Origin: Phanerochaete sordida
Lineage: Eukaryota > Basidiomycota > Agaricomycetes > Polyporales > Phanerochaetaceae
Length of the DNA stretch: 41,903 bases
Assembly: GCA_019973155.2 (NCBI GenBank)
Contig: BPQB01000144.1
Location: 1-41,903, forward strand
Direction: 5' to 3'
In this document: positions 1-10,485 of the stretch, in pieces
Layout of the letters: each line of letters starts with the position of its first letter
Position numbering within the stretch: position 1 is the stretch's first letter
Position numbers and translations under genes: made by a program
Notes under the pieces: generated by a model
What the model saw: only the letters and a program-made list of their open reading frames with translations
Database searches by the model: none
What the model was told of the DNA's origin: nothing

Positions 1-11
1 TGTATTGTACT

Positions 12-115
12 GTATCCGTATCCTCATGTATCGGTACTGAATTTCCCGCCGGATGACCGTACGTATTAGGAGTGTATCCGTATTCTTGGACCATATTGTA
101 ATATATCCGTATTTT
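12..115. repeat. Short direct repeats of a GTATCCGTA-like word
   Basis: The 9-mer GTATCCGTA occurs at about 12-20 and 74-82, with a relative, TATCCGTATT, near 106-115 and a partial copy near 27. The tract is AT-richer than the DNA that follows. It could be the edge of a decayed mobile element or a minor satellite, but the window starts inside it, so its extent is unknown. Confidence 0.35.
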
Positions 116-976
116 TGCCGAGCACTACTGAACTGGCTTCCGAGAATCGACGCGGTGGGAACGACATCGTCTCCCAGCTCGAATAGTCTTGCATCTACAT
201 TGTGCGACAAAGATGCTGAGCGCAGACACCTTAACGGTACGACGAACCGTCATATGCCGAGACAAGGATTGGTTCGACGCGGTTGTTCGTCGTTACGTCC
301 GCGGGATGGCTTGCCAGACGTGTGCGCGTCACAAGACGAGAACCGGGAGCGTGTAAGCAGAATCAGAGCCCAGCATGTCCCAGCGGAGTGATCTCTCGTC
401 GACAAGATGCCTATCAGTCCCATCCGCCTCTGCGAAGGAGGGAACGCGTCTTCACGACGGGAGCCGCGAGACCTCGGCTCCCGAGCTGGTCCGCAACCCG
501 CGAAGCCTCAAGAATCAACCTGTACCTGCGACGGAGCCGCTGCAAAGGCGGGCAAGTCAGAATCAGCCGCAAAGCATAAGCGATACACGAACCAGTCATC
601 GCACGGCCCTCAAGGCTCGCGCCTTCGCGGAGAAGGCTGGAAAACGTGCTCCGCTCGCCACCCCGACAGACTCTGCCCTCTGACACTCCGCTCAGCAATT
701 GACAGCCTCGCGTAGGGTGACGAACTAAATTCGTGCAAAGATTGTCGGGGGTCTTGACGAGGGCGTAAGCGGATGTATTTGGCAAACATATCCGGAAAGT
801 CGAAAGGCCCGGCGCCGCCATAGACGAGGACCAAACATTGGTTAGACACAACAGCGACGAGCCATGTCAGGTCAACACAACAGTGATGCATAGTCAGAGC
901 CGAAGACGCGTCGCGTCGACGAGATGAAGGTTATCGACGACGCCGGCGGCCGCAGCTGGCGCGCTTTACTGTCGAG

Positions 977-1000
977 CACGTGATGAGCTTAGGGCAGGCC
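977..1000 (-). promoter_or_regulatory. Telobox/E-box module upstream of RNASEH2C
   Basis: Read on the minus strand this is CCTGCCCTAA, five bases (GCTCA), then TCACGTG. The E-box half is a perfect RTCACRTG Cbf1-type site (ATCACGTG) and TTAGGG is the recognition core of Tbf1-like telobox proteins in yeasts. It lies about 110 bp before the chosen ATG at 1111. The same 22-bp arrangement precedes F-box-like genes A, B, C and D and occurs once without a gene near 39.5 kb. The binding proteins are inferred from yeasts, not shown here. Confidence 0.6.
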
Positions 1001-1004
1001 ACAA

Positions 1005-1020
1005 ACGCGTCCAGACGCGT
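1005..1020. promoter_or_regulatory. Paired ACGCGT (MCB-like) sites
   Basis: Two ACGCGT hexamers at 1005-1010 and 1015-1020 are spaced 10 bp apart, immediately after the telobox/E-box module. ACGCGT is the MluI cell-cycle box bound by MBF in yeasts at S-phase genes. That would suit a genome-maintenance enzyme subunit such as RNase H2C, but regulation is only inferred. Confidence 0.4.
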
Positions 1021-1110
1021 CCGCCGTGTCGCGCGACCCTTGGACATCCACACCCACTATCCGTCGCCGCCTCCTTGATTTCATCTCCATATTCCTTGAA
1101 CATTGCAGAA

Positions 1111-1920
1111 ATGTCAGACGCCTCCGCTGCGCCACGAATTGAACTTTCTGCGACAAAAAGGCCCCTTCCAACATGCTCGCCGAACCTCATGCCTTTCCAC
1201 ATACAATATTCCGGCCCCGCTCCTGTCTCGACCTACTTCCGCGTCAAGCCATCTCCAGACCCTGCACAAATGCCAGGGTCTTCCGGTGACACATCGCAGA
1301 ACAGCACACCACCTGCAGTCGAAACTATAGAGACAATAGACTCACAGGAGACCCTCGTCGCGGATACCCCTTCCCTCGCCCCTACCCCCAGCACGCCCTC
1401 CGTCGCCACCCTGAGCGGAGATGTAGACATGTTACAGTCAACCAGTGCGGCAACTCCGAGTGGCAAGCACTTCGTCGCGTCGTTCAGAGGTCGGACCGTG
1501 CGCGGCACCGAGGTCGCCCTGCCGCCGGGTTTCGCAGGCGTCGTGCTGGCCACGCCAGAAGCAGCAGAGAAGAAGGCTGTGCCAGAGAAACGTTCGGACG
1601 AGAGCCCGAGGAAGACAAGGCCGAGAAGGGCGGCGACGAAGAAGCAGGCAATGCAGATGGACGAGGAGGTAGCAGGTGCGGAGGTCGGCATGGAAGGCGT
1701 CGAGGAGATAGCACCCGCCAGGACGCTGCAGGCGACGGCGACCTTTTCGTCGTTTACGTTATGGCACCCCGACATCCCAGTAGACGAGGGCAGAGACGAG
1801 TACCTGCGGTCTCTGTCGGAGTGGACAGCCATTGCTGCTGAGGTGCGTCCTTCGGATCGCGTTGTCCAGGCCGGCCTCTGCTCACCGCATTTCTGACAGA
1901 TCCATCACCACGAGGAATGA
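1111..1920 (+). CDS. RNASEH2C: Ribonuclease H2 subunit C
   Basis: Non-catalytic subunit of the RNase H2 heterotrimer, which removes ribonucleotides and RNA from RNA:DNA hybrids in the nucleus. Two exons, 1111-1842 and 1900-1920, with a 57-bp intron (donor GTGCGT, acceptor ACAG); 250 residues. Family landmarks are in order: MPFHIQYSGPAPVSTYF near the N-terminus, FRGRTVRGTEVALPPGFAG around residues 126-145, and the C-terminal SFTLWHPDIP then SEWTAIAAEIH. The last exon encodes only IHHHEE plus stop; splicing restores the AAEIH found at the end of the family, which is why I reject read-through into the intron. The start at 1111 (GAAATGT) is preferred to an in-frame ATG at 1075 because the family match begins after it. 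The protein is longer than animal homologues because of acidic, Ser/Pro-rich linkers, as is usual in fungi. Confidence 0.88.
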
Positions 1921-2525
1921 GACGTCGACGCCTTCCGACGTCGTAAATTCAATATTGTAGAGCGCTGAGTGAGCGGCGCGAGATGGGCAGAAGATGGTAG
2001 CAACGGCACAGCAAAGCTTGTATCTGGTAGCGCAGCGAACGCAGAGAGCCCTTTGCTTTGCGGGGAGGACATGGATGTCGAGCGTGTCTGACTGCAGATG
2101 CTGACCGTCGGCGAGTTCGAGGGCCGGGCGTGTGCCGCATTCGGCGGGCGGGAGAGTCATTTTGGCCAGTTCGGGAGGCCGCCATCAGCGCGCCATCCAA
2201 CGGCACCGCATGGGGGGCTTGGCGAACAACGTGGGAAGCGGTGCCTGGGGGAAGAAGCGCCCACAGGCGGTGGACTTTTGTCGCAGCCGCCGAGGCCAGG
2301 TTCGTTGTGCACCTTCCCCTCCAGCTCTCTTCAGCCCGCCGGCCTCTCGTCGCGAGACTCGCTCTCGTCGCCACGTTCTTTAATCTAGTCGCTCCTTAGC
2401 TGTTCGGAAAGCCTGCATTAGACTGACACGTGAGTTTGCCTGATGGCAGGCGACCAGGCGACCGCTCATCGCGTTTTCTAGCCCGTCGTCAATACCCATC
2501 GCACTTCACACCGACTATACCTACA
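1921..2525. other. Intergenic, no supported gene
   Basis: An antisense frame at 1882-2160 (92 codons) ends in a plausible-looking stretch but matches no family I know, overlaps the 3' end of RNASEH2C and lacks a clean gene structure. The right end serves as promoter and leader for the Kre9-like gene. CACGTG at 2427-2432 is preceded by CCTGCATTAGA, a degenerate version of the telobox/E-box module. Confidence 0.4.
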
Positions 2526-3470
2526 ATGCTGTCTTCCATCTTCTTCGCGACTGTGCTTGCCGCTATGACCGTGCGGGCAGACCCCGACCCCTCTGAGCCT
2601 GGTCCCGGCTCTGTCTACAACGAAGGCTCGAACTGCCTCGTCTCCTGGGACCCCGACACCTCTGGATCGTGGAAGACCATGAACATCGAGCTCATGTGCG
2701 GTGACAACTTCAATATGGTTCACTTGACGAGTGTGTTGTACCATATTTCCCTCCTGCTTTGCCTCTAAACGCCGCTACCATAGCGGTTGCCACGGTTGAC
2801 GGTACTGACGCTACGAAAGCGAGCTTCACCTACCCTTGCCCTCAGGTACGCCGCATCTTTATTTTAGCAAAAATAACTAATGCTAATGACGCCACGATTT
2901 CAGGTCGCGCCCAACGCGCCCATCTACTTCTATCAGTTCACGTCGCCAGACTCCCCCGACACGCTCTGGACGACCCGCTTTGCGATCGCAGATGCGAGCG
3001 GCAACGTCACCCCTGCCCCGAACGCGACCCAGCCGAACGGCGACTCGATTCCCTGGGGTATCGGCCAGCTCGCCGACCCCTCGGATGCGTCCCCTGCGCC
3101 CACGAAGGGCTCCGGCGGCGCGACCGTGACCGCCGCGCCGCCTTCGGGCTCGTCCGTCGCCGTCACCGCGTCGGGCGGCGCGCCCGGCTCGTCCGCCGCC
3201 GGCGTCAGCACGCCCGCGCCCGCGGCGTCGTCCCCGGCCGCTGCTGGCTCTGCCGGTGCCTCGGTCCCTGGCTCCGGCAGCGTCACGCGCACGAAGTCCT
3301 CCATGGCGAACGTCCCGACCGGCCTGTCCTCGAACACCACCGGCGCGACGAACACGACGGGCGGCAGCGCGGCGAACGGTGCGGTCGCCGGCGTGTCCGT
3401 GGGCTCCCGCCTGACGCAGGCCGTCACGACGCTGGCGGTGATCGGTGCTGCGTGCGCTGTGGTTTTGTGA
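2526..3470 (+). CDS. Kre9/KNH-like Ser/Thr-rich GPI-anchored cell-surface protein
   Basis: Secreted wall or membrane protein of the fungal Ser-Thr-rich GPI-anchored family with a Kre9/Knh1-type N-terminal domain. Exons 2526-2730, 2784-2845 and 2904-3470; introns 53 and 58 bp, both GT-AG; 277 residues. A signal peptide (MLSSIFFATVLAAMTVRA) is followed by an Ig-like domain to about residue 130, with NCLVSWDPDTSGSWKTMNIELMC typical of the family in two parts (NCLVSWDPDTSGSW, then MNIELMC), and APNAPIYFYQFTSPDSP after the second intron. Then come a low-complexity Ala/Gly/Ser/Thr/Pro linker, several NTT/NAT glycosylation sequons, and a C-terminal hydrophobic tail (AVTTLAVIGAACAVVL) fitting GPI attachment. 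The start at 2526 places the signal peptide at the N-terminus; an upstream in-frame ATG at 2430 would bury it. Exact role is unknown; family members are tied to beta-1,6-glucan or surface structure. Confidence 0.85.
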
Positions 3471-6400
3471 GATCTGTGTGAGTCGTGGGTGGAGCTGGTG
3501 ATCTGGATCGTTGGCTGACGTCTGGTGTGCCCCTGCAGTGTGGATGTTGGATCTATGTTGTGTTGCTGGGATTCTCCTGTGTGGCTAGTTTGTTTGGAAT
3601 ATTATATTTACATGCGCAGATCCCCTTGGCTGCACGCTGAGTTCACAGATCACGACACCCGTACGTCACATATTGCGCTAGGCTGACCCCTGCTGCCTTG
3701 CAGCCCCCTAGGATCATACTCGTCGTCGACTGCAGCAGAACATCGCGGCTTGAGCACATCGTTTTGCCCGCGTGCACCGTCAGATCTCAGCCACGTTGAA
3801 GCAACATTTTCTGGGGGCGCCATAAACAAGCTCGCAAGATTAAAGTTTGAGGTATCGACAGTGCGTGTCTAGCCCTTGCAGCGCTCCGTACACACCTTAT
3901 TCATAACGAAATTGAATAGGCAGACCCTCGCCGCCTTCGCCTGCCACGCTGCGCAGCGATCATCACAAGCTTGTTTCGCCCTCCTGCCTCGATCTCGCGT
4001 TCGTCCGCGGGTGCTCTGCGCCTCTGCACACCGCGAAGTTCGCGCACTCGGGGAGCATGATCGCATGTCACACGACGCCGACACCCTGGCCAGATTTGCC
4101 CAGCGACGAGCTCCACAATCCGCCCAGCCTCCATGCATTCATGCACACAACGCCTTCGCGTCCCATGCACCCTGCGCGCGGCTGCCCGTCGCACCCGGCG
4201 CGACCCCGGCGCCTCCTGCGCCCCTCAGATCCGGGTCCCCGATCGCGCAGACACGCCACGCCTCGCGAACAGAGGCCCGCACACGCCACTGAATGGCGAA
4301 GCCGCAGCGGCGCGCCCCCGCCGACATTTCTCCAGCTCGCCCGCGGCGCCGCCCCGTCCCAGGCGAAGATCCCGAGGCGGCCGTCCACGCGTGCGGGGGG
4401 CTGCCGCGGCCCGCGCGCGTGCGTGCCGGCGCGCGGAGGGGCCGTGCGCGCGCCGCCGCGGCGCGGGGGCACGTCGGCGGGCGGAAGGGGCGTGCGCGCT
4501 GCGCGGCGGCAGCAGTGATAGAGTTATCGCCGTGCAGCAGGGCCCGCGGACGGCCGCGAATCTAGCTTTCTGGCGACGCGAAGCGCGCTATCGGCCAATG
4601 GCGCGCGACCGCCCTGCGCGATGCGCGCGCACCGTGCGAGGCGAGGGGCGGTGCGGCCGCCTTCGCGCGGCGTTTACGTCAAGATGATGCTTTGCGCGCG
4701 AGGGCGCATCTCGATTCTGCGTGCGGCGTGCGTGGCGCGAAGCGTTTGCGCCTTCGTCTTCGATTGCTGGTTGGTGAGCTCGAACCCGCTTTGGGACCGT
4801 TGGAATAATGGCTGATTTATGGTTGTTTTCGCGTGGCATGGTACAGGCGAATAGTCTTGGGAAACCGAGCAGACTTGCGGTTCGATGTGTGTCCTTGAGA
4901 TGAAGTGCTTACTATAGCGCCGATGCTGAGAGTAATACGTAGCCGCTGCGGGGACCGCTGCGCTTACGTCTCTTTTTCTCTTGGGTTTGCTCAGCATAAT
5001 CCGGGAATTGGACTGTCATCTTGAATCTGACTTCTAGACGACTCCGACGCGCAGTGACGATCAACTCCGAAAATCCTTGGGCCCGACAGAAACTGCATAC
5101 ATGGAAGGTTCCGCGTTTCCAGGTATTCTATGCCCCTGTATCTTGTACACAACGACTTCTCAGCTTCATCCAGGTTCGTCCGGGGTTCAACCTCATTTGG
5201 TGTCGTACGAATCAATGGACGTTGGCCTCGAGGGAGCGCTTGTCCCTGAAGCTATCGAAGTGACGCGTTCTCCAAGCGAAACCATGCGTACTCCAAAGGA
5301 GTGAGTGGAGACGGCACCTACCCACGCGACACCGGTTCCTACCGGCAGTGGCAAGACCGCGCCGACGATTGTCCTGTGATGTGCTTCGTCCCTGAACGCC
5401 CTCGAAGTCAACTCTTGCTTCTTACCCTCGTCCACAGAAGCGAACTCTCAGCCTGTCCAAGTTAGTCCTGTGGGAATGCTTTGGATGAGACTCTTTTTTG
5501 CCTCTGCTGCCAATATTTTCGACGCAAATGCGCGGATGCTCTGGACGCCACATGACTTGCGGGGTGGCCGTCCCCTGGCCGAGATGCAACGACGTCAGCT
5601 GAGGTGTGGTGGACTGCATCGGTCCTACCAGGGCTCGTATATCCGATCTCTGACTCCATACCACGACATAGGACGTATGGCGCACATTCGGCCGCCCGGC
5701 ACTTAGTCGTTATCAAGATCGCCTTCATCCACGTCGTGTAAACGCGCGATGGCTATGCGGACGTAGGTGGGCATGTCTTGCTCTCCATACATTTGTGCTG
5801 ATGACTCATCGCTGTTCAGCAGGCCTAATGCGGGCTCACCGCAAGCTGCGGCGCCCCTTACGTCAAATTGACGAAAGGGACGCCTTGTTCTCCTGTCTCA
5901 CTCGTCCATGGAAGGGGCGCAGAGCACGAGGCAGGCCTTCTAGTAGCTCGCAGCCGTGCGGCGCGCGTCCTTCGCTGCCAACTGAATCAACTGCCAGGCA
6001 CTCCCCATCTGGGCCTGGACGGGCAGTTTTTCCGCAAGATAGGCTTGACCGTGGCAGCACATATTCATCTGCGCCGTCCTTGGTAGATCGGACCCCAGGC
6101 TATCAGGACGGGTCTCCGCTCGAAGATGGGATCCCGTCGCTCCCATTGGCCCGCCGAAGCTTACCGCCTGGTCGTGGATCCAGAGGGCGCTGGCCCTGGC
6201 GGAGACTGGCGGTGCGAACGCCCGGGTATTAAAGCGATCGCTTCATAACCGATGGCCCTTCGAGTGGGACCCTGCCACCCCGTTTTCGCTGGCGAATGAC
6301 ACGGTGAGGAAGCCATCGTGCCACTGCTCTGCAGATTCATTGATACATCGCCTTCCAGTCTCGTCGAATGCTCCTCAGAGCGGCAGCTCGACCACCACTC

Positions 6401-6573
6401 TGGGACACGGACAACAATGGACGGGCATGGTCGGGGACGGGGATTTAAGGGAGTGGAGTACTCAGTGGCTGCACCACAAACACACCCAGAACAATAGAAC
6501 CGTAGACTGCTCATAGGTGCGTTGGGCAGCATTGCTGGTCGAAAAGCCCCGCCTGAACATCCCACAGAACACC
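3471..6573. other. 3.1-kb region without a supported gene
   Basis: No recognisable coding sequence. 4130-4680 is extremely GC- and CpG-rich, so long frames are open on both strands and mean little. A degenerate pair of segments at about 5239-5272 and 5383-5417 shares CTTGTCCCTGAA / CTTCGTCCCTGAA and ATCGAAGT / CTCGAAGT; neither belongs to a longer frame. The last part (6300-6570) may supply promoter and leader to the next gene. Confidence 0.4.
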
Positions 6574-7116
6574 ATGAACTTGCCGCCAGTGCCCACCTTA
6601 CCCGAGGCAGAGGTTCGGTCATTGGTCCAGGAGTTCAACAGTCTGCCTCGCCGCCACATTGTGCCGACAGGTCCGGAGCCCAACCACTGGGTCTTCGGCC
6701 TGCATGTCGTCCCCATACCGCCGGCCGGCTACCTCCTGTTCCTCGTCAACCCAGCTTCGCGTCTAGTCCATGGCCTAGGCCCCCTGCCGATAGAGACAAG
6801 GCCGCTGTCAGCCGAAGAAGCACACGATCGCGCTGTCAAGGTCGCAGTTCTCCTACTAAAGGCCTTCGTCTCGAAACTCGGCAGGACTGACGCCCCGGAG
6901 CACCACAAGGTCGCCCCTTGGGACTGGGCGGCAGAGGACGCAGAGCTCGCAGCGGCGGTTGGCGGCGCGCTGCGCGCTCTTGGCGTGCGCACTGAACTGT
7001 GCAATGTGGGAACAGCGACGGAGCATGAAAGGAACTACTCGACAGAGGCGTTCACTAAATTCTTGGAGAATTTGGTGCGCAACATGCGGGCTGCCAGAGA
7101 GGCTAGGTCCACTTGA
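6574..7116 (+). CDS. Uncharacterised basidiomycete protein
   Basis: Single-exon gene, 180 residues from ATG 6574 (ACCATGA, a good context); an in-frame ATG at 6517 would add 19 residues and is in poorer context. I do not recognise a named domain with certainty. Landmarks: LPEAEVRSLVQEFNSLPRRH, then PNHWVFGLHVVPIPPAGYLL, a Val/Ala/Leu-rich helix (AVKVAVLLLKAFVSKLG), then APWDWAAEDAELAAAVGGAL and LGVRTELCNVGTATEHE. The last block resembles a segment I associate with MYND-finger-containing proteins of Agaricomycetes, but no zinc finger is present here, so it could be a finger-less member or an unrelated orphan. Codon usage and the absence of in-frame stops support a real gene. Confidence 0.6.
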   Translation: MNLPPVPTLPEAEVRSLVQEFNSLPRRHIVPTGPEPNHWVFGLHVVPIPPAGYLLFLVNPASRLVHGLGPLPIETRPLSAEEAHDRAVKVAVLLLKAFVSKLGRTDAPEHHKVAPWDWAAEDAELAAAVGGALRALGVRTELCNVGTATEHERNYSTEAFTKFLENLVRNMRAAREARST

Positions 7117-7586
7117 CACTCGTGAGTGCTGCAGCTTCACAGAGATGATCGGTATCGCTGACAAGCTCAAGGCTTCTAGGAGCTTGTACCTTGCGCCTCG
7201 AGTCTCGTGTTGCGGACATGGCTGTGGGTCCGAGCGTGTTGCCTGGCTTTGTCGCGGATTCCGCCCCTTATGTCTAGACTCCTTCCCTAAAATATCGGAA
7301 CACTTTGCCTGTAATTAATTCATGCACAGTAGAATGACGCTCTCTATTTTCCTATGTCATTCCCACCATCATGTCCCGTGCTCGTGCGAGCGGAAGGTCC
7401 AGGTTCTGCAGACGCGCGTGCGGGGATATTCATAGCTCAGGCGCCTACGCCACGTGGAGAGGACGCCTGCAGCGGACACGTCGCGCGTCCACGCCTGCAT
7501 CCCGTCGACGACCTCCAATCTCACTCCTTTCCCTCCATCTCCCATCGCCCGGCGACTTGTACCGCGCGGTACACTAGCTCGCGGCC
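7117..7586. other. Intergenic / STT3 promoter region
   Basis: No gene seen. The stretch contains CACGTG near 7450 without the telobox half, and a CT-rich leader before the STT3 ATG. AT-rich sequence at about 7290-7360 probably holds the 3' end of the preceding transcript. Confidence 0.4.
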
Positions 7587-10485
7587 ATGGCCACGAAGGC
7601 ATACACGCTGCCGACAAATGTCGCCCCAGAGACCGTCGCAAACATCCGGTCGCTGGTGCGCATCGTCTCGCTTGCACTCATTTCCGCAGCGGCCATCTCT
7701 TCGAGGTTGTTCGCGGTCGTCAACTTCGAGAGTATCATCCACGAATTGTGAGTAACATGAGCTCTACTTCCTCTGACATGTACTGAGCAACCTGGCGCAG
7801 CGACCCATGGTTCAACTAGTACGTACTCGAGAGCGTGTGGGACTGGCATATGTATGACGTGATGTACAGCCGTGCTACAAAGCTCTTGGCAGCAAAGGGA
7901 TTCTACGTGAGTACAGTCAGCTTGGGTACGCGGTCTTCTTGCTCAGATTCGCGGCAGGAATTTTGGAACTGGTTCGACCCTACTGCGTGGTACCCCCTTG
8001 GCCGTGTCGTTGGAGGGACCATCTACCCTGGATTGATGGCCACCAGCGGCGTCATCTACAACGTCCTCCACGCTCTAAACCTTCCCGTCGATATCCGGAA
8101 TATTTGCGTCCTGCTGGCTCCCGGCTTCAGTGCGCTGACGGCTTGGTCGACATACATGTGAGTACCCGCGCATATAGTCTCTATGAACGTACTCTGAAGA
8201 CGCGTCCTATCAGGTTCACGAAGGAGCTGAAAGACGAAAGCGCGGGTCTCCTAGCGGCAGCATTCATTGGCATCGTTCCAGGATACATCTCTCGTTCAGT
8301 CGCTGGGTCTTACGACAACGAAGCTATTGCTATCTTCCTCCTGATGTTCACCTTCTACTGCTGGATCAAAGCCCTCAAGACTGGTAGCGCCTTCTTCGGT
8401 ACTTTGGCGGCGTTGTTCTATTTCTACATGGTTGCAGCTTGGGGTAAGAGACCGCCTGACATGTCTGCTCTGCTCGTCTGACGACTCTCAACTGCATAGG
8501 CGGTTACGCCTTCATCACGAACATGATTCCGCTCCATGCGCTGGCGCTCATCCTTATGGGCCGATTCAGCAGCAGGCTCTACGTTGCCTACTCGTCATGG
8601 TACGCTATCGGAACGCTGGCCAGTATGCAGGTGCCGTTCGTCGGATTCCAGCCCGTTCGCACCAGCGAACACATGGCGGCACTTGGTGGGGTAGCTCCTT
8701 CTGTGCCTTGATGCGAAGCTGAATGTTGTTGTACGTAGGCGTCTTCGGCCTGCTCCAAATCATCGCGTTCGCGGAACTCGTACGATCGCATGTATCCTCA
8801 AAGCAGTTCCAGACCCTGCTATACGCGTCTGTCGTCGCTATGGGCCTGGTAGGTTTCTTCGGCATCGTAGGCCTGACGTACAAGGGTTGGATTGCTCCCT
8901 GGACTGGCCGCTTTTACTCCCTTTGGGACACAGGCTACGCGAAGAAGTGAGTCCTGACGCCACTATTCTCCTGGCTTGTTTTGACCAATCCCGGTAGATA
9001 CATCCCAATCATCGCTTCGGTCTCGGAGCATCAGCCGACGGCATGGCCCTCGTTCTTCATGGACCTGCACATGCTCATCTTCCTTTTCCCCGCCGGCGTC
9101 ATCATGTGCTTCAGCAAGCTTCGTGACGAGCATATTTTCGTCATCATCTACTCCGTCGTTGCTAGCTACTTCGCGGGCGTTATGGTTCGCCTGATGCTCA
9201 CCCTCACTCCCGTCGTCTGCGTCGCTGCTGCTGTTGCGCTCTCGTCCCTCCTTGACACATACATCGACCCCACGGAGCCCGTGCCTGAGGAAATCGAGCC
9301 GACCGAGGCTGAGGCTACCCCGCAGGACCCTGCGAAGAAGTCGAAGAAGGCTGCACCTGCCGGTAACCCCACTTCTCTCGGAGAGTACTTCTCAAGGTTC
9401 ACCGGTAACACCAACAAGCCCCGCGGTATTTTCGGTATCAACAACCGCCTAATCGTCCTTTTCAACACTTTCGGCATGCTTGTGTTCTTTGTTATCCACT
9501 GCACCTGGGTTACGTCAAACGCGTACTCGTCGCCCTCGGTCGTCCTTGCCTCCACCGGTGCTGATGGTAACCCTCACATTATCGATGATTTCCGTGAGGC
9601 GTACTACTGGCTTCGCCAAAACACGCCTGAGGACGCCGTCGTCATGAGCTGGTGGGACTATGGATATCAGATTGCTGGTATGGCTAACCGTACGACCCTG
9701 GTCGACAACAACACTTGGAACAACAGTGAGTACGCTCTCCGTCCTATGCCCGAAGCAATATACCCATCTATGTCCTACAGCCCACATCGCAACTGTCGGC
9801 AAGGCCATGTCGAGCAGCGAAGAGGTCGCGTACCCTATCCTGAAGAAACACGACGTTGACTACATCCTCATCATTTTCGGTGGTCTCCTCGGGTACTCCG
9901 GCGACGACATCAACAAGTTCCTCTGGATGGTCCGCATCGCCCAAGGCGTCTGGCCCGACGAAATCCAGGAGCCGAACTACTTCACGAAGCAAGGCGAGTA
10001 CAGGGTCGACGACAGGGCGCCAGATACCATGAAGAATAGCTTGATGTACAAGATGTCGTACTACCGGTCAGTGTCCAGCCAACTCCCGAGCTGTATGGGC
10101 GCTAACGTCTCGGCGGTCGTAGCTTCAACGAGCTGTTCGGCGGCCAGCAAGCTATGGACCGTGTGCGTGGCCAGCAAATGCCCAAGCAGGGCCCTACCCT
10201 CGACTATCTCGGTGCGTGGGCCTATTCGGGCCGCGCGTACCCATGTCGCTAATCTACCGATTCGAATTTGTAGACGAAGCTTTCACGTCGGAGAACTGGA
10301 TCGTGAGTGACCCGCGTTCGTACTGCTCGTGTGCCGGACCTAAACGCCTCCCTCCATAGGTTCGTATTTATCAAGTGCGCAAGGAGGATATTTTGGGCAG
10401 GGACTTGAAGATCGCCAATGCCTTCGAGCAAGGCAGGAAGCGCAAGAAAACCAAGCCTCCCGTGAGGCGCCGGGCGCTTGCATAG
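7587..10485 (+). CDS. STT3: Oligosaccharyltransferase catalytic subunit STT3
   Basis: Catalytic subunit of the ER oligosaccharyltransferase, which moves the lipid-linked glycan to Asn in N-X-S/T sequons. Twelve exons: 7587-7747, 7801-7818, 7870-7906, 7958-8157, 8214-8443, 8500-8685, 8739-8946, 8998-9725, 9781-10066, 10123-10211, 10274-10302, 10360-10485; all introns GT-AG, 51-62 bp; all phases agree; 765 residues. The N-terminal two thirds is a multi-helix membrane domain. Catalytic landmarks: FDPWFNYRATK (acidic residue D55), SVSEHQP (residues 354-360), the acceptor-binding WWDYG (565-569), and DINKFLWM (632-639), the DK motif. [18 protein letters not shown] after WWDYG is restored only by splicing at 9725/9781. 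The tail is basic ([10 protein letters not shown]), as in yeast STT3. Exon 2 is an 18-nt microexon that completes the catalytic loop. No other subunit genes are nearby. Confidence 0.95.

Larger units (their letters stand above)
1..1110. other. Left flank, no supported gene
   Basis: No recognisable protein is encoded here. An open frame on the + strand at 375-683 (102 codons) has a Ser/Arg/Pro-rich composition and no known motif, and overlapping frames on both strands are equally open, so I do not call it a gene. The first 120 bases carry short repeats (listed separately). The last about 130 bases hold the promoter elements of the RNase H2 subunit C gene. Position 1 may cut through an element that continues to the left. 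Confidence 0.5.

Noticed and set aside
1882..2160. Minus-strand open frame of 92 codons downstream of RNASEH2C
   Set aside because: No family motif, overlaps the 3' end of a well-supported gene, and the adjoining minus frames could not be joined by convincing introns.
5239..5417. Pair of similar Pro/Ser segments suggesting a repeat protein
   Set aside because: Only about 30 bp of imperfect similarity, in different frames with stops between; too weak to call.
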